A stretch of 10,557 nt of DNA from NCBI GenBank assembly GCA_943324925.2, contig CALPNL020000056.1:1-10557 (forward strand). Direction: 5' to 3'. The notes under the pieces are model-generated. The model was given only the letters and a program-made list of their open reading frames with translations. It did no database searches and was not told the DNA's origin. The stretch's first letter is position 1; the number at the start of each line of letters is the position of its first letter. Below are positions 1 through 6,776 of this stretch, piece by piece. Source of the stretch: Chitinophaga pinensis (GTDB lineage: Bacteria > Bacteroidota > Bacteroidia > Flavobacteriales > Flavobacteriaceae). The translations under genes and the position numbers were made by a program.

Positions 1-585
1 AAATATTTTGCTTTAAATCAAGTTTTTGAAACAGATACCTTGTCAATTTATAATCAGCAATTGGATGAATTGGGTAAAATAATATTTGAAAAAAGAAAAG
101 AATTTCTAGCTGATTTTGTTCCCATTTTTAACAAACACCACCAAACGATTACAGGCTCTGCAGAAACCGTCCAATTGGTATACGAGAGTCAATTGTTTGA
201 GAAAGATTTATTGCAATTATTACAAGAAAGCATTAATAAAGATCGCGTTTTACAATACACAAGTGCCGGAATTCACAAAGACGATTTGTCTTTTGAAATT
301 GATCATTATCCAATAAAAAAATTCGGATCACAAGGACAACAAAAATCATTTTTAATAGCATTAAAATTGGCGCAATTTGAATTTGTAAAAAAGAATTCTG
401 GTGAAAATCCTATTTTATTATTTGATGATATATTCGATAAATTAGATGAAACTCGCGTTGGAAAAATCATTGAAATGGTTAACAATTCTGATTTTGGCCA
501 ACTATTTATTTCTGATACGCATCCTGAACGTACCGAATCAATAATAAAATCAACGCATCAGAGCTACAAAATATTTAACTTATAA
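1..585 (+). CDS. recF: DNA replication and repair protein RecF, C-terminal part (5' end outside window)
   Basis: RecF is an SMC/ABC-type ATPase that binds DNA at stalled forks and gaps and, with RecO and RecR, helps load RecA. The reading frame is open from base 1, so the gene begins upstream of the window. The visible part is 194 residues, roughly the C-terminal half of a family protein of about 360. It carries the ABC signature GSQGQQKS (about 325-348), a Walker B strand with its acidic pair in ILLFDDIFDKLD (about 412-447), and the switch-histidine strand FISDTHPER near the end. The Walker A motif must lie in the missing part. A TTG at 40 could be taken as a start, but it is internal: the residues before it continue the RecF arm region without a break. 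The stop codon lies in an AT-only hairpin. The identification is firm, from the signature and Walker B combination. Confidence 0.93.
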   Translation, partial: KYFALNQVFETDTLSIYNQQLDELGKIIFEKRKEFLADFVPIFNKHHQTITGSAETVQLVYESQLFEKDLLQLLQESINKDRVLQYTSAGIHKDDLSFEIDHYPIKKFGSQGQQKSFLIALKLAQFEFVKKNSGENPILLFDDIFDKLDETRVGKIIEMVNNSDFGQLFISDTHPERTESIIKSTHQSYKIFNL

Positions 586-608
586 TTATTGGAAAAAAGG
601 TAATTATA
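581..608 (+). terminator. possible AT-only terminator after recF
   Basis: An 8-bp perfect inverted repeat, TATAATTA at 581-588 and TAATTATA at 601-608, encloses a 12-base loop and is followed by a T-rich stretch (611-624). The recF stop codon (583-585) sits in the left arm. The stem has no G-C pair, so folding would be weak. Position and following T's make a terminator plausible, not certain. Confidence 0.4.
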
Positions 609-641
609 CATTTTCTTTACTTTTAATAAAAAATCACAATT

Positions 642-1340
642 ATGAAAGCTACCCTATTAAATTTTCTATTTATCGGATTCTTATTTGCAAGTTGCAACGG
701 ACAAACCAATGCAAAATATGAATCTATTCCAGCGGTAAATTTTGCTGAAAAAATTAAAACTACAACGCAACCATCAATAATAGACGTTCGATCGCCGGAA
801 GAATTTGCTGGTCAACATATAAATAATGCAATTAATATTGACTGGAACGGTGACAATTTTGAAAGTAAAATTGGAAAATATGATAAGTCAAAGCCAATTT
901 TCGTTTATTGCATGAGCGGAGGAAGAAGTAAACAAGCTGCAGAAAAATTAGGAAACATGGGCTTCACTAAAATTTATGAATTACAAGGTGGAATCATGAA
1001 ATGGAATGCCGCTGGATTGTCTGTTCCAAGTGATAAAATCATTGGAATGTGTTCACAAGAATACAATGATTTACTAAAAACGGACAAAATTGTTCTTATT
1101 GATTTTTATGCTGACTGGTGCGCTCCTTGTAAAAAAATGACCCCTTATTTACTTAAAATGCAGAAAGAAATGGTGGATACAGTTACTATTGTAAGGTTGA
1201 ATGCTGATGAGAATAAAACGCTAATTTCTCAGTTAAAAATTGATGAACTTCCAACGTTGTTTATTTATAAAGACAATAGAATTTTATGGAAACATTCCGG
1301 TTTTATTAGTGAAGAAGATTTGACAAAACAATTACAATAA
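642..1340 (+). CDS. rhodanese-thioredoxin fusion lipoprotein
   Basis: A 232-residue protein with two redox/sulfur domains behind a lipoprotein signal. Residues 1-17 form a short hydrophobic signal ending in a lipobox (LFASC), with the lipidated cysteine at C18. No aspartate follows the cysteine, and final sorting in Bacteroidota cannot be settled from this. Residues about 30-128 are a rhodanese domain with IDVRSPEEF and the active loop C90-MSGGRS, which would carry a persulfide. Residues about 135-232 are a thioredoxin fold with the WCAPC active site (C160, C163) and the cis-proline loop LPT (P204). The likely role is thiol-disulfide or sulfane-sulfur handling in the cell envelope; the substrate is unknown. 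The ATG at 642 is the natural start because it directly precedes the signal peptide. The next gene starts three bases after the stop, so the two are probably co-transcribed. Confidence 0.85.
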   Translation: MKATLLNFLFIGFLFASCNGQTNAKYESIPAVNFAEKIKTTTQPSIIDVRSPEEFAGQHINNAINIDWNGDNFESKIGKYDKSKPIFVYCMSGGRSKQAAEKLGNMGFTKIYELQGGIMKWNAAGLSVPSDKIIGMCSQEYNDLLKTDKIVLIDFYADWCAPCKKMTPYLLKMQKEMVDTVTIVRLNADENKTLISQLKIDELPTLFIYKDNRILWKHSGFISEEDLTKQLQ

Positions 1341-1343
1341 ATC

Positions 1344-2015
1344 ATGCTTTCAGTAAAATCATTACAATTTTTAGAAGATTTAAAAGCCAATAATAATAGA
1401 GATTGGTTTTTGAATAATAAAAAGCGTTACGAGGAATTTAAAAAAGAATACCACCAATTAATTCAGGCATTTCTAGAAATATTAAAACCTCAAGATGCTA
1501 GTTTGGAACTTTTGGAAGTGAAGCATTGTACTTTTAGAATAAACCGTGACATCCGTTTTTCTAAAAATAAAGACCCTTACAAATCTCATATGGGAATATG
1601 GATGAACACCAACCATGGCAATAACAATGGTCCGGGTTACTATATACATATTGAAAAAGGAAATTGTTTTTTTGCTGGCGGAATGTACGGACCTGAAAAT
1701 GATGATTTAAGAAAAATCCGAAAAGAAATTGCCTTTTTTTATGAAGATTTAGAGGTTATTTTAGACGATTCAAAATTCAAAAAAGTGTACTCGGGATTGA
1801 ATATTACCGAAACAAATTCGTTGAAAAACGGACCTAAAGATTTTGAAAAAGACCATCCTGCAATTAATTTTTTGAAACTAAAAAGTTTCGTTTGCATCCA
1901 TAAATTTGACTATTCCGAACTAACAAAGCCTAATTTCGTAAAGGGAACTACAGCTAAATTAATTCTATTAAAACCCTTTTTAGAGTTTTTAAACAGAGGA
2001 TTATTTACAGAATAA
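1344..2015 (+). CDS. DUF2461 (TIGR02453) family protein
   Basis: A 223-residue, probably cytoplasmic protein with no signal peptide or membrane segment. It matches the DUF2461 family by its N-terminal pattern (FLEDLKANNNRDWF, residues about 9-22), the central TFRINRDIRFSKNKDPYK block (about 63-80), and the GPGYYIHIE and FFAGGMYGP strands that follow. The family is widespread in bacteria and some fungi, but I know of no established biochemical function, so none is assigned. Length is normal for the family. The ATG at 1344 lies three bases after the stop of the rhodanese-thioredoxin gene, which suggests one transcript and translational coupling. The co-location alone does not show a shared pathway. 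Confidence 0.82.
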   Translation: MLSVKSLQFLEDLKANNNRDWFLNNKKRYEEFKKEYHQLIQAFLEILKPQDASLELLEVKHCTFRINRDIRFSKNKDPYKSHMGIWMNTNHGNNNGPGYYIHIEKGNCFFAGGMYGPENDDLRKIRKEIAFFYEDLEVILDDSKFKKVYSGLNITETNSLKNGPKDFEKDHPAINFLKLKSFVCIHKFDYSELTKPNFVKGTTAKLILLKPFLEFLNRGLFTE

Positions 2016-2043
2016 AAAAATAAAAATTTAAATTGGTTTAAAG

Positions 2044-2051
2044 TAACTTTG
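2044..2051 (+). promoter_or_regulatory. Bacteroidota -7 promoter element for murB
   Basis: TAACTTTG matches the Bacteroidota -7 consensus TAnnTTTG exactly and ends 24 bases before the murB ATG at 2076. No clear TTTG-type -33 element lies at the usual distance upstream, so this is a -7-only call. Its last three bases, TTG, could be mistaken for a start codon of murB. Confidence 0.5.
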
Positions 2052-2075
2052 CTTTATACTTTTAATGTTATAAAA

Positions 2076-3089
2076 ATGGAAATTCAAAATCATTTTTCTT
2101 TAAGAAACTACAATACTTTTGGCATAGAAGCCAATGCTAAACAATTTGTTGCAGTTCATTCAATCGAGGAACTAAAATCTGTTTTAGCAGAAAATAAAGG
2201 AAAAAATAAATTTATTCTAGGAGGCGGAAGCAATATGCTTTTAACAAAAGACCTTGACGCTTTGGTAATTCATATTGATTTAAAAGGAAAAAAAATAATA
2301 GAAGAGAATGATGATTTTGTTTGGGTAGAAAGTCAAGCTGGAGAAAATTGGCATGAATTTGTAATGTGGACTATTGATAATAATTTTGGTGGACTAGAAA
2401 ACATGTCTTTGATACCAGGAAATGTAGGGACAACTCCTGTTCAAAACATTGGGGCTTATGGAACTGAAATTAAAGACACTTTTGTTTCCTGTTCGGCAAT
2501 GAAAATAGATCCTTTAGAAATGAACCATTTCGATAACGCTGAATGCCATTTTGGTTACCGAGAGAGTATATTCAAAAATGAAGTTAAAGACCAATACATT
2601 ATTACTTCGGTGTTATTCAAGTTGACTAAACACAATCATAAAATCAATATTTCATATGGAGATATTACTTCCGAATTAGAAAAATTAAATATCAAAAATC
2701 CAACGCTGAAAGAGGTTAGCAATGCCGTAATTGCGATTCGTCAAAGTAAATTACCAGATCCAAAAGTATTAGGTAATAGCGGCAGTTTCTTTAAAAATCC
2801 TATTGTATTGAAATCTGATTTTGAACCAATTCATAAGAAATTTCCAGAAATGAAGTTTTATGAAATTTCAGCAACAGAAGTAAAAGTGCCTGCAGGTTGG
2901 CTAATTGAACAAGCTGGATTTAAAGGACAACGTTTTGGCGATGCAGGAGTTCATAAAAATCAAGCTTTAGTACTAGTCAATTATGGAAATGCCACTGGAC
3001 AAGAAATTCTAAAGGTATCTAAAGAAATTCAAGACACAATATTTAAAAAATTTGGGATTTATATAGAAGCGGAAGTGAACATTATCTAA
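2076..3089 (+). CDS. murB: UDP-N-acetylenolpyruvoylglucosamine reductase
   Basis: MurB is a cytoplasmic FAD enzyme that reduces UDP-GlcNAc-enolpyruvate to UDP-N-acetylmuramate with NADPH, the second committed step of peptidoglycan synthesis. The 337-residue protein shows the FAD-binding LGGGSNMLL (48-56), the block GNVGTTPVQNIGAYG (115-129), the type I (E. coli-like) loop FGYRESIFK (159-167), the catalytic serine region NSGSFFKNP (S237), and a C-terminal glutamate in IEAEV (E333) matching the second catalytic residue. Length fits the type I class. The frame stays open back to a TTG at 2049, but that TTG lies in the -7 promoter element, and homology begins at the ATG at 2076, so the latter is chosen. 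It seems to be a single-gene unit, with a promoter just upstream and a terminator at its end. Confidence 0.96.
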   Translation: MEIQNHFSLRNYNTFGIEANAKQFVAVHSIEELKSVLAENKGKNKFILGGGSNMLLTKDLDALVIHIDLKGKKIIEENDDFVWVESQAGENWHEFVMWTIDNNFGGLENMSLIPGNVGTTPVQNIGAYGTEIKDTFVSCSAMKIDPLEMNHFDNAECHFGYRESIFKNEVKDQYIITSVLFKLTKHNHKINISYGDITSELEKLNIKNPTLKEVSNAVIAIRQSKLPDPKVLGNSGSFFKNPIVLKSDFEPIHKKFPEMKFYEISATEVKVPAGWLIEQAGFKGQRFGDAGVHKNQALVLVNYGNATGQEILKVSKEIQDTIFKKFGIYIEAEVNII

Positions 3090-3118
3090 AATAAAAAAAA
3101 TTCTATTTTTTTATTTTA
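3087..3118 (+). terminator. AT-only hairpin terminator after murB
   Basis: A 13-bp perfect stem made only of A-T pairs, 3087-3099 with 3106-3118, encloses a 6-base loop. The murB stop codon TAA (3087-3089) opens the left arm, and the right arm includes seven consecutive T's. It lies between murB and the next promoter (3134-3164), where a terminator is expected. Confidence 0.6.
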
Positions 3119-3133
3119 AATACTAAATCAGTG

Positions 3134-3164
3134 TTTGAAAATCCTATTGGAATTCCTACCTTTG
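3134..3164 (+). promoter_or_regulatory. Bacteroidota promoter (-33 TTTG, -7 TACCTTTG) for the glycosyltransferase-sigma unit
   Basis: TTTG at 3134-3137 and TACCTTTG at 3157-3164 are 19 bases apart, matching the Bacteroidota housekeeping consensus TTTG-N19-TAnnTTTG. Transcription would start a few bases after 3164, giving a leader of about 20-25 bases before the ATG at 3194. This is the best complete promoter in the window. Confidence 0.72.
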
Positions 3165-3193
3165 CACACATCTAAAAAAGAGGGAAAATAAAT

Positions 3194-4300
3194 ATGTTAC
3201 TTACATTTTTTTACATTTTTATTGTTATTGTTGCCGTGCAACTTTTTTATTATACCGTTGTTTTTTCTAAATTTTCTTTTGCAAAAAATCAAAAAATAAC
3301 TCCAAAAAGAATTCCAATTTCTGTAATCGTTTGTGCTAAAAACGAAGAGGAAAATGTGGTTAAATTTATTCCTTTATTAGCTGAACAAAATTATCCTGAC
3401 TTTGAAATTATCTTAATAGACGATGCTTCAAGCGATTCAACTTTAGACCTTTTCGAAGAATTTGAAAAACAATACTCGAATGTAAAAGTGGTAAAAGTGG
3501 TTAATAATGAAGCATTTTGGGGCAATAAAAAATTCGCTTTAACCCTAGGTATCAAAGCGGCAACAAAAGACTATTTGCTTTTCACTGATGCCGATTGTTA
3601 TCCAACTTCAAAGGATTGGATTACCCTAATGAGTTCTCAATTTACATTACATAAAACTTTTGTTTTAGGTTATGGCGCTTATGAAAAAGTGAAAGGTTCC
3701 TTTCTAAACAAAATAATTCGTTTTGATGCATTACTTAATGCAACTCAGTATTTTTCATGGGCAAAAATCGGACGTCCCTACATGGGAATTGGTCGTAATT
3801 TAGCGTATAAAAAAGACGAGTTTTTTAAAGTTAATGGTTTTATTGATCATATGAAAATCCGTTCTGGTGACGATGATTTGTTTGTAAACCAAGCAAGTAA
3901 AGGGAGCAACACCACTTGTTGCTTCGCTGCCGACAGTTTTACCTATTGTGAACCTAAAACAACCTTTAGTGATTGGAAAACTTTAAAGCAACGCCATGTA
4001 GCAACCGCTTCCTACTATAAATCTTTTGATAGAATTCAACTTTCGGTATTTTTTATATCGCAAATATTGTTTTTTATTGTTCCAATAGTACTTCTTGCGT
4101 TTCAATACCAATGGATCATCGTTTTGAGTTTAATTGGTTTTAGATACCTATTCACTTGGATTGTCTTAGGTTTTTCAGCTGGAAAATTAAAAGAAAAAGA
4201 TGTAATGTATTGGTATCCAATCATTGAAATTGCATTTTTATTCACCCAATTGAATATATTTGTATCCAATAGTTTCTCAAAACCAGTACATTGGAAATAA
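3194..4300 (+). CDS. membrane-bound family 2 glycosyltransferase
   Basis: A 368-residue GT2 (GT-A fold) enzyme transferring a sugar from a nucleotide donor to an unknown acceptor, probably a lipid or envelope glycan. Residues about 2-24 form an N-terminal membrane segment. The GT domain follows: ISVIVCAKNEEENV (about 42-55), LIDDASSDST (about 74-83), the metal-binding DxD as TDAD (131-134), the acidic GDDD (225-228), and KQRHVAT (265-271), similar to the Q/RxxRW region of processive family members. Two or three hydrophobic segments close the protein (about 283-303, 307-327 and 341-357), so the active site faces the cytoplasm. Spacing from a good promoter supports the ATG at 3194. The 3' end overlaps the next gene by 10 bases. 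The family does not reveal the sugar or acceptor; no polysaccharide cluster surrounds it here. Confidence 0.86.
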   Translation: MLLTFFYIFIVIVAVQLFYYTVVFSKFSFAKNQKITPKRIPISVIVCAKNEEENVVKFIPLLAEQNYPDFEIILIDDASSDSTLDLFEEFEKQYSNVKVVKVVNNEAFWGNKKFALTLGIKAATKDYLLFTDADCYPTSKDWITLMSSQFTLHKTFVLGYGAYEKVKGSFLNKIIRFDALLNATQYFSWAKIGRPYMGIGRNLAYKKDEFFKVNGFIDHMKIRSGDDDLFVNQASKGSNTTCCFAADSFTYCEPKTTFSDWKTLKQRHVATASYYKSFDRIQLSVFFISQILFFIVPIVLLAFQYQWIIVLSLIGFRYLFTWIVLGFSAGKLKEKDVMYWYPIIEIAFLFTQLNIFVSNSFSKPVHWK

Positions 4301-4842
4301 ATAACACCATTGAAAAAGCAAAATTAGGCGATCAAGTTGCCTTCACTTTTCTATTGGATTTTTATTGGAATGAAGTCTACGGTTTCATGTTAAAACGAAC
4401 AGAAAACGAGACTGACGCTGAAGATATAACTATAGAAACCTTCTCAAAAGCATTCGATAAATTAGCCACCTACAACGCTGAATTTCAATTTAACACTTGG
4501 TTGATAGCCATTGCAAAAAATGTTCACATTGATCTTTTACGCAAGAAAAAAGCTTCTTTATTTATAGAAATTTCAGATGATGATGATTATCGAGCATATA
4601 ATGTTGCCGATTCAACTCCTTCAGCAGAAGATAAATTAATTACTGAACAAAATTTATCGCAATTATTACAATATATTAAAGAATTAAAACCCCATTATCA
4701 GGAAGTTATTCAATTGCGTTATTTTCAAGAATTAAGCTACCAAGAAATTGCAAATCAATTAGAGGAACCTTTGAATAACGTGAAGGTAAAAATTCTTAGA
4801 GCCAAAAAATTATTGTCGGAAATTATCCAAACCAAAGGATAA
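4291..4842 (+). CDS. ECF-type sigma-70 family RNA polymerase sigma factor
   Basis: A 183-residue two-domain sigma factor that would direct RNA polymerase to a specific promoter set. Region 2 spans about residues 20-90, with DAEDITIETFSKAFDKL and the helix FNTWLIAIAKNVHIDLLRKKK. A loose acidic linker follows (about 91-120). Region 4 spans about 123-178 and holds the helix-turn-helix LSYQEIANQL...NNVKVKILRAKKLL. There is no extra C-terminal domain. The start is TTG at 4291: the frame is closed by TAG at 4270-4272 and has no ATG or GTG in between, while the conserved N-terminus begins at this codon. The gene overlaps the glycosyltransferase end by 10 bases, so translation is probably coupled. 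No anti-sigma gene lies next to it, which is usual for some ECF groups but leaves its signal unknown. Confidence 0.86.
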   Translation: MEINNTIEKAKLGDQVAFTFLLDFYWNEVYGFMLKRTENETDAEDITIETFSKAFDKLATYNAEFQFNTWLIAIAKNVHIDLLRKKKASLFIEISDDDDYRAYNVADSTPSAEDKLITEQNLSQLLQYIKELKPHYQEVIQLRYFQELSYQEIANQLEEPLNNVKVKILRAKKLLSEIIQTKG

Positions 4843-4861
4843 TTTTATTTTTAATTAATCC
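4837..4861 (+). terminator. weak hairpin at the end of the sigma factor gene
   Basis: GGATAATT (4837-4844) can pair with AATT and ATCC (4853-4861) with a single bulged A at 4857 and an 8-base loop. The sigma factor stop codon TAA (4840-4842) lies in the left arm. Only a short T run follows, so termination here is doubtful. The rest of the gap to tonB (to 4953) contains no ORF and no TAnnTTTG match that I can find. Confidence 0.25.
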
Positions 4862-4953
4862 CTAATTTTCACAATATCGAATTGACTTTTATCGTTATAA
4901 AGTAAAATTTAATACTATGATGTAATACTACTTAACCATTAAAACTCCAAATT

Positions 4954-5763
4954 ATGTCTAAAGTTAGTATTTATGAAAACGGGTGGACCAACCTAGTTTT
5001 CGAAGGAAGAAACAAAGAATATGGCGCTTATCAATTGAGAAAAAACGATTCTGTGAATACCGTCACCGCCTTTTTTTTCGGTTTACTATTTATCATTTCA
5101 ATTTCTGGAATAGCATTTCTACTGAGTTCATTCAGTTCAAAAGAAGTAGTTAAGGAAACTCCAATTATTTATCCTGATATACGCACAGTGAAATTTGAAC
5201 ATAAAAAAATTGAAGAGCCGAAAAAAGCAGTTGTTCCAATTGAAAAGAAAAAACCTGAAATTATTAATTCCAAAAAAGATTTGATAAATCCAACTATCGT
5301 AAGATACGAACCTATTGATGATGTCAATAAAACCAAAGATGTTGGAAAAACGGCTCCAACAGCTACCGGTTCACCAACAGGAGTTATCAATACAATTCCA
5401 AATAATACTGGCGGTTCAACTGAAATAACTCCAACGAAAATTGATGGCCCAGTCACTACAAATATGCTAGACCAACTTCCCGAATTTCCTGGAGGAATAA
5501 ATAAGTTTTACACCTAAGTAGGTACTAATTTTGAAAAACCTGAAATTGAGGGAGAGCAAACAATTAGTGTTTACGTTGCTTTCGTAATTGAAGAAGATGG
5601 TACGATGTCAAATATAAAAGTGACTCGTGATCCTGGATATGGATTAGGTAGAGAAGCAGTGCGAGTATTAAAATCGCTAAAAACAAAATGGAGCCCAGGA
5701 ATGATTGGAGGCCAACCGGTGCGTACTTCGTATTACTTACCAATAACTGTGAAATTAGAATAA
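4954..5763 (+). pseudogene. tonB: energy transducer TonB interrupted by one in-frame stop codon
   Basis: TonB spans the periplasm and passes ExbB/ExbD-derived energy to outer-membrane receptors. The frame from 4954 reads a flavobacterial-type N-terminus (GRNKEYGAYQLRK, residues 18-30), one membrane anchor (about 38-60), a Pro/Lys-rich linker (about 68-165), and the start of the C-terminal region, LPEFPGGINKFYT. It then meets TAA at 5515-5517, giving 187 residues. The same frame continues without another stop for 81 codons to TAA at 5761-5763 and encodes a TonB C-terminal domain: VGTNFEKPEI, VAFVIEEDGTMSNIKV, and a PGYGLGREAVRVLKSL helix region, ending in LPITVKLE. Homologues as I know them have Tyr where the stop lies (FY-x-YVG), so one base change TAT/TAC to TAA explains it. 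No frameshift is needed. The short product lacks the receptor-binding domain. A sequencing error or readthrough is possible. Confidence 0.82.
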
Positions 5764-5790
5764 AAGCGCGGTTTTAAAAGCAAAAAAAAT

Positions 5791-5843
5791 CGGTTTTTGA
5801 TTAGTAATTTATTAGCGAATTACGAGTCAAAAACCGTTTTTTT
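5791..5843 (+). terminator. long hairpin terminator after tonB
   Basis: CGGTTTTTGA (5791-5800) pairs perfectly with TCAAAAACCG (5827-5836). Pairing continues inward with one mismatch and two G-T wobbles through GTAATT/AATTAC (5804-5809 with 5818-5823), leaving a 6-base loop at 5811-5816. Seven T's (5837-5843) follow directly. A run of eight A's lies just before the left arm (5782-5789), so the structure could also work on the minus strand. It separates tonB from lipA. Confidence 0.85.
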
Positions 5844-5858
5844 ATTATCTACTTTCCG

Positions 5859-5866
5859 TATATTTG
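5859..5866 (+). promoter_or_regulatory. Bacteroidota -7 promoter element for lipA
   Basis: TATATTTG matches TAnnTTTG and ends 18 bases before the lipA ATG at 5885. No clear TTTG is present 19 bases upstream; that position falls in the T run of the preceding terminator. The TTG at 5864-5866 is part of this element and not a start codon. Confidence 0.55.
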
Positions 5867-5884
5867 CACCATAAAATCCCGATT

Positions 5885-6754
5885 ATGGAATCTGTTTTAG
5901 AAAATGTACTTCCTACAGGAAAACCAAAATGGCTAAAAGTTAAATTGCCAATTGGTCAAAAATATACCGAACTACGAGGTTTAGTTGACAAATACAAACT
6001 CAACACCATTTGTACTTCTGGTAGTTGTCCAAATATGGGCGAATGCTGGGGTGAAGGAACGGCTACGTTTATGATTCTTGGTAATATTTGCACGCGTTCT
6101 TGTGGATTTTGCGGGGTTAAAACCGGAAGACCAGAAACAGTAGATTGGGATGAACCTGAAAAAGTAGCCCGATCTATCAAAATCATGAATATAAAACATG
6201 CAGTTGTAACTAGTGTGGACCGAGATGACTTGAAAGATGGCGGATCTATAATTTGGATTGAAACTATAAAAGCGATTCGAAGAATGAATCCAACTACAAC
6301 ATTAGAAACATTAATTCCTGATTTTCAAGGTATTGAAAGAAATATAGATCGTATTGTTGAAGCCAATCCAGAAGTGGTATCACACAATATTGAAACCGTT
6401 CGCCGATTAACACGTGAAGTTCGTATTCAAGCAAAATACGATCGAAGCATGGAAGTATTAAGATACCTAAAAGAAAAAGGAATTAATAGAACCAAATCTG
6501 GAATAATGCTTGGATTAGGGGAAACCGAAGAGGAAGTATTCCAAACATTAAAAGATTTGCGTCAAGCAAATGTCGATGTGGTTACCATCGGCCAATACTT
6601 GCAACCAAGTAAGAAACACTTGCCTGTAAAGGAATTTATCACTCCTGAGCAATTTGCAAAATACGAACAATTCGGACTAGAATTAGGCTTTAGACATGTA
6701 GAAAGCGGTCCACTAGTTCGTTCTTCCTATAAAGCTCAAAAACACATCCTTTAA
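5885..6754 (+). CDS. lipA: lipoyl synthase
   Basis: LipA is a radical SAM enzyme that inserts two sulfur atoms into protein-bound octanoyl groups, giving the lipoyl cofactor of pyruvate and 2-oxoglutarate dehydrogenases and the glycine cleavage H protein. The 289-residue protein has the auxiliary 4Fe-4S cluster motif CX4CX5C (C43, C48, C54), the radical SAM motif CX3CX2C (C69, C73, C76), and the C-terminal RSSY (279-282), whose serine ligates the auxiliary cluster in the family. All key residues are present and length is typical. The frame extends up to a TTG at 5864, but this lies inside the promoter -7 element. The ATG at 5885 is the start, giving the usual short N-terminus. A GAPDH gene starts 22 bases after the stop and is probably co-transcribed. 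Confidence 0.97.
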   Translation: MESVLENVLPTGKPKWLKVKLPIGQKYTELRGLVDKYKLNTICTSGSCPNMGECWGEGTATFMILGNICTRSCGFCGVKTGRPETVDWDEPEKVARSIKIMNIKHAVVTSVDRDDLKDGGSIIWIETIKAIRRMNPTTTLETLIPDFQGIERNIDRIVEANPEVVSHNIETVRRLTREVRIQAKYDRSMEVLRYLKEKGINRTKSGIMLGLGETEEEVFQTLKDLRQANVDVVTIGQYLQPSKKHLPVKEFITPEQFAKYEQFGLELGFRHVESGPLVRSSYKAQKHIL

Positions 6755-6776
6755 TTAGTTTGAATTCTATATTTAG

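Noticed and set aside
116..316. 66-codon plus-strand open frame within recF
   Set aside because: It is out of frame with the clear RecF sequence and has no similarity to a known family.
618..625. TACTTTTA as a -7 element for the rhodanese-thioredoxin gene
   Set aside because: It lacks the final G of TAnnTTTG, and the nearest TTG upstream (589-591) is 26 bases away, too far for a -33 element. A promoter probably lies in this gap, but I cannot place it.
4887..4917. TTGACT and TATAAA near 4881-4900 as an E. coli-type promoter for tonB
   Set aside because: The two are about 8 bases apart, not the required 16-18, and Bacteroidota housekeeping sigma uses a different consensus.
5169..5456. 95-codon minus-strand open frame within tonB
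   Set aside because: It is antisense to the TonB linker, has no recognisable domain, and its hydrophobic, proline-rich content is the shadow of the Pro/Lys/Glu-rich plus-strand codons.
5518..5763. The sequence after the tonB stop as an independent small gene
   Set aside because: It begins directly after the stop codon with no start codon at the domain boundary, stays in the tonB frame, and is the exact missing TonB domain; a separate gene is less likely than an interrupted one.
5956..6199. Two overlapping minus-strand open frames within lipA
   Set aside because: They lie opposite the cysteine motifs of lipA, a certain gene, and show no family features or promoter.
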